Source of the DNA: Thermoplasmata archaeon
GTDB lineage: Archaea; Thermoplasmatota; Thermoplasmata; Lutacidiplasmatales; UBA184
DNA: 9,075 nt
NCBI GenBank assembly: GCA_030040865.1
Contig: JASHSX010000205.1
Span: forward strand, 1-9,075
Reading direction: 5' to 3'
Below the pieces are notes generated by a model. It was not told the origin of the DNA, searched no databases, and saw only the letters and a program-made list of their open reading frames with translations. Of the stretch, positions 1-5,094 are shown piece by piece. Numbering within the stretch: position 1 is the first letter of the stretch; every line of letters begins with the position of its first letter. Position numbers and translations under genes: made by a program.

Positions 1-245
1 ACGATCGTCACGAACGCGATGAGCGCGTTGAGGAACAGCCCCTGCTGGAAGGTGCTCCCGTTGACCGTGAATACCCATGCCGAGAAGTTGAAGTTGCCCG
101 CCGTGCCGATGAGCGGCGTGAACAGGTCGGTCACGAGCGCTGTGATGAGCGCGGAGAACGCCGCGCCGATCACGAACGCGATCGCCAGCGTCACGAGATT
201 TCCCTGGTTGACGAACTTCACGAAGTCCTCTTTCACGGTCCCCAT
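1..245 (-). CDS. mscL: Large-conductance mechanosensitive channel MscL (N-terminal part, cut by window edge)
   Basis: MscL forms a homopentameric pore in the cytoplasmic membrane that opens under tension and releases solutes during osmotic downshock. The minus-strand reading from the ATG at 245-243 gives 81 codons before the window ends. It starts MGTVKEDFVKFVNQGNLVTL, matching the family N-terminus: a short amphipathic helix, a conserved Asn-Leu/Val turn, then TM1. TM1 continues as AIAFVIGAAFSALITALVTD and is followed by LFTPLIGT, the usual Asp/Pro-containing end of TM1. A periplasmic-type loop (about residues 50-70) and the start of TM2 (LNALIAFVTIV) follow. The C-terminal remainder, usually some 30-60 residues, lies outside the window. 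A GAGG about 6 nt upstream of the ATG (252-255 on the plus strand) is a plausible ribosome binding site, and no better in-frame start is visible upstream. The gene diverges from the exported-protein gene at 530. Confidence 0.9.
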   Translation of the reverse strand, partial: MGTVKEDFVKFVNQGNLVTLAIAFVIGAAFSALITALVTDLFTPLIGTAGNFNFSAWVFTVNGSTFQQGLFLNALIAFVTI

Positions 246-529
246 GGACGGCCTCGCCGGTCGGACCGGGAAAATCCTACTTGATGGTTCCGACGTTCGC
301 CGTCCCCGCCGCCGGTCGGCGCGGGGGCGTCCAAAGATACTTCGGGCATGAAGGCGTGACCGCAGCGGCCATGCCCGGAGGGGTCGCCGGCAGGGCGTGC
401 GACGCGGGCCGTCCGTGCAGCCCGCCGCTCCCCGACCGTTCGCCCCGCTCCCCGGAACCGGGCGCGACCCCGTTCACGCTACTCCTCGGAGGTCGAACGA
501 CGCCGCAGGAGTAGAGCGGAGGAAAGCGG
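246..529. promoter_or_regulatory. Divergent intergenic region between mscL and the exported-protein gene
   Basis: This gene-free stretch of 284 bases must hold the promoters of two divergent genes. Only two A/T-rich islands break the GC-rich background. One is AAAATCCTAC at 270-279, which reads as GGATTTTCC on the minus strand about 25-34 nt before the mscL ATG, the right distance for a TATA-like element of a leaderless transcript. The other is CCAAAGATACTT at 331-342. It is the only TATA-like candidate upstream of the plus-strand gene, but would leave a leader of roughly 165 nt. Short open frames exist on both strands but have no family resemblance or good start context. I see no RNA gene or strong terminator here. 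The promoter assignments are weak. Confidence 0.3.
518..522 (+). promoter_or_regulatory. Shine-Dalgarno site fixing the start of the exported-protein gene
   Basis: GGAGG lies 7 nt upstream of the ATG at 530. It is a full anti-SD match at ideal spacing and supports this start over internal ones. It also implies that the transcript has a leader rather than starting at the ATG. Confidence 0.6.
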
Positions 530-1321
530 ATGCGGAGAACGGGAAGGGTGCGACGGGTGGTGGCGATCGCGGCGGCGGTCATCGCGCTGTTCGGGGTCGG
601 GGGCGGCGCGCTGGGCTTCGTGGGGGACGCCCACGGGATGTTCTGCTGCGGAGGCGGCGGCGGCGGGGGTGGCGGCGGAGGCGGGGGACCGGTGACCTCG
701 GGCTCGCTCGAGGCTCCGTACTCCTCAACGTACACCTACCTCGGCCACGCCGCCGAGGCGTGCGCCCAGTACAACAACGACGTCGGGCCTAGCGCGGATG
801 CGACCGACGGCTACGTGAACATCGACATCGGGGCGATCGCGGTCGGGTGCGGAGGCGCGAGCATCCTCTCGCAGGGGGGCTTCTATACGTCGTCCTTCAC
901 GCCCGGCGATTCGGGAACGTACGACCTTCAGGTGGTCTGGGGAGGTTCGTTCGAGGCGGAGCTCGCCACGGCGCTCGGCGTCTTCGGTACGAGCCACGCC
1001 GGCGGCTACGCGATCTTCTACTTCAACGTCATCGAGCTGAGCACGGGCTACTCCGTCTTCGGAAGCTACCAGCAGTCGACGCTGTACAACCCGGGCCTCA
1101 TCGACGACGGCCTCGACTGGGCGGACAACAGTCCCGACCTGTGGGTGGACTACGGGGCGGACGGCTACTTGTACGCGGGGGACGCCTACCAGTTCGTGGC
1201 GTACGTCGGGGTCTACTGCGAGGCGATCGCCGTCGGGCTGGTGGATGCCTCGTGCGCCGGCAACTTCGGATCCGGGACCAACGCCGCGATCCTCGTCGGA
1301 GCCGACTGGGCCCTCACCTAG
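530..1321 (+). CDS. Unrecognised exported or membrane-anchored protein with Cys-Cys-Gly13 linker
   Basis: I do not recognise the family of this 263-aa protein. Residues 1-9 are Arg-rich (five Arg) and residues 10-30 form one hydrophobic segment (VVAIAAAVIALFGVGGGALG). This is a signal peptide or N-terminal anchor, with the rest outside the cell. Cys39-Cys40 are followed by 13 glycines (41-53), a flexible tether. The remainder, about 55-263, is rich in Tyr, Ser, Thr, Gly and Asp and poor in Lys and Arg, with alternating hydrophobic residues that suggest a beta-sandwich. It has four further cysteines (78, 107, 230, 242) that could form two disulfides. Aromatic and acidic patches around 195-225 (for example DYGADGYLYAGDAYQF) could bind carbohydrate or metal, but that is a guess. 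Acidic, Gly/Tyr-rich composition is common in secreted archaeal proteins. The start is set by a GGAGG 7 nt upstream. The gene stands alone between a divergent mscL and a convergent argS, with a strong hairpin just after its stop. Confidence 0.8.
   Translation: MRRTGRVRRVVAIAAAVIALFGVGGGALGFVGDAHGMFCCGGGGGGGGGGGGGPVTSGSLEAPYSSTYTYLGHAAEACAQYNNDVGPSADATDGYVNIDIGAIAVGCGGASILSQGGFYTSSFTPGDSGTYDLQVVWGGSFEAELATALGVFGTSHAGGYAIFYFNVIELSTGYSVFGSYQQSTLYNPGLIDDGLDWADNSPDLWVDYGADGYLYAGDAYQFVAYVGVYCEAIAVGLVDASCAGNFGSGTNAAILVGADWALT
650..688 (+). repeat. Polyglycine codon tract (13 consecutive Gly codons)
   Basis: Thirteen Gly codons in a row use all four synonyms (seven GGC, three GGA, two GGG, one GGT). 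The tract is not a perfect DNA microsatellite. It follows two TGC codons and comes just after the membrane segment. The mixed codons suggest that the glycine tether is kept at the protein level, although the GC-rich tract could still vary in length. Confidence 0.85.
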
Positions 1322-1337
1322 GGATCCGGTCCCGCCC

Positions 1338-1376
1338 GGTCCGGGCGGCGACCGCGCCGCCCGGACCCAACCTTTT
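1338..1376 (+). terminator. Hairpin plus T-run terminator for the exported-protein gene, possibly bidirectional
   Basis: GGTCCGGGCGGCG (1338-1350) and its exact reverse complement (1355-1367) form a perfect 13-bp stem closed by the tetraloop ACCG (1351-1354). CAACC and then TTTT (1373-1376) follow. The hairpin starts 17 nt after the stop of the exported-protein gene. It sits in the 81-bp gap to the convergent argS stop, so it could also stop argS read-through. Many archaeal terminators are bare T runs, so the stem may mainly stabilise the 3' end or block the polymerase from the opposite strand. Confidence 0.65.
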
Positions 1377-1402
1377 CCCCGCGCCCCGGGAGCGGGAGCC
1401 CG

Positions 1403-3205
1403 TCACATCACCGGGAGCGGAGCGACCCCCAGCAGGTCGAGCACGTTGCCGAGGGTCTGGCGGGCGGCCGCGACGAGCGCGACCCGGCTCGACCGCTCGG
1501 CATCCGAGCGGAGAACGGGAACCGCCTCGTAGAACCGGTTGAACGCGTCGGCGAGCTCGTGGGCGTAGCCGGCGACGGCGTGGACGTGCGAGCTGCGGGC
1601 GGCATACCGAACGATACCGGGAAGCTTGGCGATCGTACGGACGAGCTCGATCTCTGCCGGCTCGCGGAGACGGGCCGCCTCGTACGGGTAGGGGCCGCGG
1701 TCCCGCTCGGCCTTACGGAGCACGCTGGACGCGCGGGCGTAGGCGTACTGGACGAACGGACCGCTCCGACCCTCGAAGGAGAGCGCGTCCTCCCAGCGGA
1801 AGACGACAGGCTTCTCCGGAGCGACGCGAAGGACGTGGTAGCGGACCGCTCCCGTCGCGACCGCCTCGGAGATCCGCCCGACCTCGGCCTCGGGGAGATC
1901 ATCTCGTCGGGAGCGGACCTCCTTCTGCGCGCGCTCCACCGCCTCCGCAAGGAGCTGGTCGAGCCATACCGCCGAGCCCCCCCGCGTGGACATCCGTCCT
2001 CCCTCGGGAACGGTGATGTCCTGGTAGATGAGGAACGACGGGCGCCGGGGCTCCCCGACCTCCGCGAGCAGGGCGTCGAGCGTGCGTGCGTGGAGCTGGT
2101 GGTCCTGCCCAAGGACGTCGACGAGCGTGCCGAACCGGGCGAACTTGGCGAGGTGGTAGGCGACGTCCCGGGCGACGTACAGGCTCGTTCCGTCGCCGCG
2201 CTGGAACACGACCTTCGTCGACTCCTTCGGGAGGCGGTAGCTCGTCGTGTCGATCGCCCAGGCGCCGTTCGCCTCCTCGAGGGCGTGCGGGGCCGCACGG
2301 AGCCGGCCGAGCACCCGGTCGACCGATCCGTCGGCCACCAGGCTCGACTCCCAGACGAACTCGTCGAACCGGATCCCGAGCCGGTCCAGCGATGCGAGCA
2401 TCCCGTCGAGGATTGCCTGGGCGAGCTCGCGGTGTCGGGGCGTCGCGGTGCCCGACTCGATCCGCCGGACGACCTCCGCGACCTCCTCTCGGGCGTCGGC
2501 GTGCTCCTTGAGGTAGGCGCTCACAGCCGGGTACGGCCGACCCCAGCGGAGGTCCGGCTTGTCGTCGTCGCGCGCGAGCCCGTCGACGGCCGCGCGGATC
2601 GGCGCGGGCCACTCGTCCTGGGGCTTCGACCAGATCCAGGTGATCATGGCGGCCTGCCGGCCCATGTCGTCGATGTAGTACTGGGTGGTCACGGGATCGC
2701 CGGACGCCCGTCGCACCCGCGCGAGCGTGTCGCCGATGATCGCGTTACGCACCCGTCCGATGTGGAACGGTCCGGTCGGGTTCGCGCTCGTGTGCTCGAT
2801 GCAGACGGAGCCGCCGCCCGGTTCGAAGTGGCCGTACCGATCCCCGCGGAGGAGGACCAGAGAGAGAGTCCGGTCGACGAGTCGCTCCGGCACGACGGCC
2901 ACGTTGACGTAGCCGCCCTTCGCCGACACCGCTCGGATGCTCGGTTCCGGCGCGAAGGCGGCGGCGACCTTCTCGGCGAGCTCGTTCGGCGCGAGCTTCG
3001 CGCGGCCGGCGAGGCGGAACGTCGGGAGCGCGATCTCGCCGTCCGGCCCGCCGTCGCGCTCGAGGAGATCGAGCAGTTCGTCGCGGGGAACGGTAACACC
3101 GCTCCGCTCGAGGGCGGACGACAGGCCCGCGACGATCGGCGGCAGGAAGACGTCCCACGGGTCGACGACCGACGGCCGGGAGCCGGACGCGTCGGGCTCG
3201 ACCAT
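1403..3205 (-). CDS. argS: Arginyl-tRNA synthetase
   Basis: ArgRS charges tRNA-Arg with arginine in the cytoplasm, using ATP and requiring the tRNA for amino acid activation. The 600-aa product has the full family layout. An N-terminal tRNA D-loop-recognition domain (about 15-110) comes first. The class I catalytic core carries HTSANPTGPFHIGR (138-151), the HIGH region with Arg as its fourth residue, and YYIDDMGRQ (176-184). The KMSKS-equivalent loop is GGRMSTRGG (402-410). The C-terminal DALR anticodon-binding domain starts near FVQYAYARASSVLR (484-497) and ends in the usual Gly-x-Ala-Pro...Met (593-600). The ATG at 3205-3203 is the only start candidate close to the conserved DPWDVF. A GGAG directly abuts it, too close for a normal SD, so a leaderless or short-leader message is likely. 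The gene is monocistronic here, diverging from the ThiI-like gene and converging on the exported-protein gene. Confidence 0.95.
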   Translation of the reverse strand: MVEPDASGSRPSVVDPWDVFLPPIVAGLSSALERSGVTVPRDELLDLLERDGGPDGEIALPTFRLAGRAKLAPNELAEKVAAAFAPEPSIRAVSAKGGYVNVAVVPERLVDRTLSLVLLRGDRYGHFEPGGGSVCIEHTSANPTGPFHIGRVRNAIIGDTLARVRRASGDPVTTQYYIDDMGRQAAMITWIWSKPQDEWPAPIRAAVDGLARDDDKPDLRWGRPYPAVSAYLKEHADAREEVAEVVRRIESGTATPRHRELAQAILDGMLASLDRLGIRFDEFVWESSLVADGSVDRVLGRLRAAPHALEEANGAWAIDTTSYRLPKESTKVVFQRGDGTSLYVARDVAYHLAKFARFGTLVDVLGQDHQLHARTLDALLAEVGEPRRPSFLIYQDITVPEGGRMSTRGGSAVWLDQLLAEAVERAQKEVRSRRDDLPEAEVGRISEAVATGAVRYHVLRVAPEKPVVFRWEDALSFEGRSGPFVQYAYARASSVLRKAERDRGPYPYEAARLREPAEIELVRTIAKLPGIVRYAARSSHVHAVAGYAHELADAFNRFYEAVPVLRSDAERSSRVALVAAARQTLGNVLDLLGVAPLPVM

Positions 3206-3221
3206 CTCCGCTCGGGAAGCG

Positions 3222-3229
3222 CTTTACGA
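3222..3229 (+). promoter_or_regulatory. Candidate TATA element for the ThiI-like gene
   Basis: CTTTACGA lies about 26-33 nt before the ATG at 3255, the distance expected for an archaeal TATA box driving a leaderless transcript. No SD-like sequence is visible just upstream of that ATG, which fits a leaderless start. Confidence 0.35.
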
Positions 3230-3238
3230 GGGGGCCCG

Positions 3239-3246
3239 TCTTAACC
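3239..3246 (-). promoter_or_regulatory. Candidate TATA element for argS
   Basis: On the minus strand this reads GGTTAAGA, an A/T island in GC-rich surroundings, centred about 37 nt before the argS ATG. With the usual archaeal spacing of about 25 nt, transcription would start near 3215 and give a leader of about 10 nt. It overlaps the opposing promoter region of the ThiI-like gene within a 49-bp gap. Confidence 0.35.
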
Positions 3247-3254
3247 GTTTGCCG

Positions 3255-4154
3255 ATGGCCGACCAGATCCTCGTGCGGTACGGCGAGCTGGCGCTCAAAT
3301 CGCCGCCCGTGCGTCGCGAGTTCGAGCGGCTCCTTCGGCGGAACATCCTGGCGCAGTTCGTTGCGGACGGGATCACCGGCCGCCTGCGGTCCGACCGGGG
3401 CCACCTCTACGTCGAGTGTGACGACGGACCTCGCGCGGTGCGCGCCCTGCGGCGGGTCTTCGGCGTCACGTCGGTGAGCCGCGTCACGGAGGTCCCGACG
3501 GATCGCACCGTGATCCGCGACCGACTCCTCGAGCTGGCGGGTCCGCACCTCACCGTCGGCGTGTCGTTCGCCGTCCGGGCCCGACGGACGGGGCAGCATC
3601 CGTTCACGAGCCAAGAGCTCGCGCGGGACCTCGGCGGCGACGTGCTCGATCGGTTCCCCGACCGAGCGCTGAGGGTCGACCTCGACCGACCGGACGTCGA
3701 GCTGTTCGTCGAGGTCCGGGGGCCGCAGACGTACCTGTACTTCGATCGAGAAGAGGGTCCGGGCGGCCTCCCGCTCGGCGTCGCGGGACATCTCGTCGCC
3801 CTGGTCGACGGTCCGCGCGGGGCCCTCGGCGCGTTCCTGATGATGAAGCGGGGGTGCCGCGTCGGGCTCGTGAGCGTGCCCGAGGGGGAGCCGCTCGTCC
3901 GAGACGTGCTCGCCCGGTTCGACCCCGCGGTACGCACGAACCGGGCCCCGTCCGATCCGGCCGCCTGGTCGAGGGAGGTCGAGCTCCTGGCCGACGCCTC
4001 GCACGCCGACGGCGTCGTCCTGCCCATCGGCATCGAGGAATTCCCTTCGGCGCGGGCCCGCTGGGGCGAACGAGTGCTTTTCTCGCCGACGATCGGGCTC
4101 ACCGATGCGGAGGTGGACGACTGGTGGAAGAACGTGATCGGTCTCGCGGGATGA
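3255..4154 (+). CDS. ThiI-like THUMP-domain protein with degenerate PP-loop
   Basis: The 299-aa product resembles tRNA 4-thiouridine synthetase ThiI, which adenylates U8 of tRNA through a PP-loop ATPase and transfers sulfur. It opens MADQILVRYGELALKSP, the classic ThiI start (NFLD then THUMP domain, about 1-168). It then reads GPGGLPLGVAGHL (168-180) and later FLMMKRG (194-200), which in true ThiI flank the SGGIDS loop. Between them, at the SGGIDS position, stands VDGPRG (184-189). The Ser, Asp and Ser ligands of the ATP pyrophosphate are gone, with no frameshift and an ungapped fit on both sides. The tail VLFSPTIGLTDAEVDDWWKNVIG (274-296) corresponds to the end of the ThiI AANH domain, and the protein stops there. 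The only cysteines are C55 and C201, with no CxxC pair and no rhodanese domain. It probably binds tRNA but should not catalyse thiolation as ThiI does. The ATG at 3255 is chosen on homology; the open frame upstream lies inside argS. Confidence 0.8.
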   Translation: MADQILVRYGELALKSPPVRREFERLLRRNILAQFVADGITGRLRSDRGHLYVECDDGPRAVRALRRVFGVTSVSRVTEVPTDRTVIRDRLLELAGPHLTVGVSFAVRARRTGQHPFTSQELARDLGGDVLDRFPDRALRVDLDRPDVELFVEVRGPQTYLYFDREEGPGGLPLGVAGHLVALVDGPRGALGAFLMMKRGCRVGLVSVPEGEPLVRDVLARFDPAVRTNRAPSDPAAWSREVELLADASHADGVVLPIGIEEFPSARARWGERVLFSPTIGLTDAEVDDWWKNVIGLAG

Positions 4155-4384
4155 ACCAGCGCCGGCTCGACCCCGAGGAGCGGACGGCGCCGTTGCCCGC
4201 CCCGGGCCCCGGAGCCGGACCGTCGACCGATCCGGTCCCTCCGGCCCTGTCCCCCGCCCCCGAACGCCCTCGAGAACCCTCGGACCGGGCGCTGCGCGAA
4301 CGTCAATGGCGCTGGCTCCGAGAACGCGCCCGATTTCTCGACCGAGCCCCCGAGCCGGCCGACCGGTCCGAAGGGCCGAAGTAG
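4151..4384 (+). CDS. Small Pro/Arg-rich hypothetical protein (77 aa)
   Basis: The start ATG overlaps the ThiI-like gene's stop as ATGA (4151-4154), the usual sign of translational coupling. The product is 77 aa. Residues 1-45 or so are Pro/Ala-rich and low in complexity, so probably disordered. The end (about 47-65, RALRERQWRWLRERARFLDR) is a basic, amphipathic helix with two Trp and six Arg. I recognise no family. The ORF fills the space between the ThiI-like gene and the LX promoter exactly, which favours a real gene. In DNA this GC-rich, however, chance ORFs of this length are common, and proline/alanine-rich translations are typical of non-coding GC-rich sequence. If real, a basic helix next to a tRNA-binding protein could also contact RNA (inference). 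Confidence 0.45.
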   Translation: MNQRRLDPEERTAPLPAPGPGAGPSTDPVPPALSPAPERPREPSDRALRERQWRWLRERARFLDRAPEPADRSEGPK

Positions 4385-4407
4385 CGCCCGGATCCGGTGG
4401 CGGTTAC

Positions 4408-4416
4408 CGTTAAGTG
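4408..4416 (+). promoter_or_regulatory. Candidate TATA element for the LX-pfdA-ftsY cluster
   Basis: CGTTAAGTG is the only A/T-rich island in the 69-bp gap between the small ORF and the LX start. Transcription starting about 25 nt downstream, near 4437-4440, would leave a leader of about 15 nt that contains only the SD site at 4441-4450. This geometry supports the GTG at 4454 as the start of LX. Confidence 0.4.
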
Positions 4417-4440
4417 GGGTGCCCGGGTGCTCGCCGCCGA

Positions 4441-4450
4441 GGAGGAGAGG
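4441..4450 (+). promoter_or_regulatory. Shine-Dalgarno site deciding the LX start
   Basis: GGAGGAGAGG lies directly before GTC-GTG, with its GGAGG core 8 nt from the GTG at 4454. It is the strongest SD in the window. It lies inside the N-terminal extension that the upstream GTG (4397) would create, so it argues against that longer form. Confidence 0.6.
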
Positions 4451-4453
4451 GTC

Positions 4454-4639
4454 GTGCCCGCGTGGACCGTGGCCGGGGCGTTCTACGCCCGACGGGGCTA
4501 CTGGCAACCGTTCACCAAGGTGCACGACGCGCCGTCGCCGGACGCGGCGCGCGAGTGGACGTTGTCCGAGATCGGCGGCTGCCACCACGTGAAGCGTCAC
4601 CAGATCCGGATCGACCGGGTCGATCCCGTTCCCGCATGA
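4454..4639 (+). CDS. rpl18a: Large-subunit ribosomal protein LX / eL20 (L18a family)
   Basis: LX is an archaeal large-ribosomal-subunit protein of the eukaryotic L18a (eL20) family. The 61-aa product shows the family pattern: a first strand (WTVAGAFYARRG), the signature WQPFTKV, an Ala/Glu-rich helix (DAAREWTLSEIGG) and the closing strand HHVKRHQIRIDRV. The compact length agrees with archaeal LX proteins of about 58-77 aa. The frame stays open upstream to a GTG at 4397, but those 19 extra residues show no family similarity and a strong SD sits within them. I therefore place the start at the GTG at 4454. The stop overlaps the next ATG as ATGA (4636-4639). In many archaea LX is followed by prefoldin alpha and ftsY, as here. 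The usual upstream partners L39e, L31e and eIF6 are not adjacent; the ThiI-like gene and the small ORF occupy that place. Confidence 0.9.
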   Translation: MPAWTVAGAFYARRGYWQPFTKVHDAPSPDAAREWTLSEIGGCHHVKRHQIRIDRVDPVPA

Positions 4640-5094
4640 GCGCTCCGCGGACCGAGGTTACCGAGCAGCAGGTCCAGGAGGACCTGATCCGGCTCGACGC
4701 CTACCGCGACCAGCTCAACGCCATGCTTCAGCAGCACCAGATCCTTGAGGCGTCCCGCGCGGACCACCTTCGGGCTCGCGAGAGCCTGGAAGGGATCGAC
4801 CGGGCCCCCGACGCGGCCGAGCTTTTGCTGCCGCTCGGCGGAGAGGCGTTCGTCCGCGGGCGGATCGACCGGTCTTCCCCCGTATTGATCGGCCTCGGAT
4901 CGGGGGTCGTCGTGGAGCTCGAGCGGCCAAAGGTCGTCGAGCTGCTCGCCCAGCGACTGACGCGGATCGACGAAGCCTCCCGCGAGATGGAGGGACAGAT
5001 GAACTCCCTTAACGACCGGATCCAGAGCCTGTCGCGACGGCTCGATTCGATCGCCCGCGCGGCGGCAGGGCCGTCCGATGTGGGCCGCGCTTAA
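4636..5094 (+). CDS. pfdA: Prefoldin subunit alpha
   Basis: Prefoldin alpha pairs with beta subunits as a hexameric, ATP-independent cytosolic chaperone that passes unfolded proteins to the thermosome. The 152-aa protein has the alpha-type architecture. An N-terminal coiled-coil helix (about 6-55) is rich in Gln, Leu and charged residues. The two beta-hairpins follow (LLPLGGEAFVRGRI at 64-77 and VLIGLGSGVVVELE at 83-96); the hydrophobic run before an Ala-Phe-Val strand is typical of archaeal PfdA. The C-terminal coiled-coil helix runs from about 98 to 142 (VVELLAQRLTRIDEASREME and onward). The start overlaps the LX stop by ATGA with no separate SD, so translation is probably coupled. Its 3' end overlaps ftsY by 17 bp. 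A ribosomal protein, a folding chaperone and the SRP receptor in one transcript point to joint control of protein biogenesis. Confidence 0.92.
   Translation: MSAPRTEVTEQQVQEDLIRLDAYRDQLNAMLQQHQILEASRADHLRARESLEGIDRAPDAAELLLPLGGEAFVRGRIDRSSPVLIGLGSGVVVELERPKVVELLAQRLTRIDEASREMEGQMNSLNDRIQSLSRRLDSIARAAAGPSDVGRA

Noticed and set aside
281..514. Plus-strand 77-aa ORF in the mscL/exported-protein gap
   Set aside because: Low-complexity Pro/Gly/Arg translation typical of GC-rich non-coding DNA, with no ribosome site and a start inside the likely mscL promoter.
530..570. Twin-arginine (Tat) export signal
   Set aside because: There are Arg pairs at residues 2-3 and 8-9, but the following residues do not fit RRxFLK well, so I would not call Tat over Sec.
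635..652. Lipoprotein signal (lipobox) at Cys39 of the exported protein
   Set aside because: The preceding residues (AHGMF) do not fit the L-x-[GA]-C pattern, so lipid attachment is not supported by sequence.
277..735. Minus-strand ORF (152 aa) with a run of 13 prolines
   Set aside because: It is the antisense of the polyglycine tract in the exported-protein gene. It starts inside that gene and continues into the promoter region, with no SD or family resemblance.
1559..3244. Long plus-strand ORF (561 aa) opposite argS
   Set aside because: It is a shadow in the antisense frame of a clearly recognisable ArgRS. Length alone means little at this GC content.
4201..4300. Frameshifted or lost C-terminal part of the ThiI-like protein downstream of its stop
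   Set aside because: The sequence after 4154 in any frame is Pro-rich and does not resume ThiI features. The AANH-like end is already present before the stop.
3407..4600. Long minus-strand ORF (397 aa) opposite the ThiI-like gene and LX
   Set aside because: Antisense to genes with family motifs; the translation is Arg/Ser/Pro-rich low-complexity sequence without any recognisable domain.
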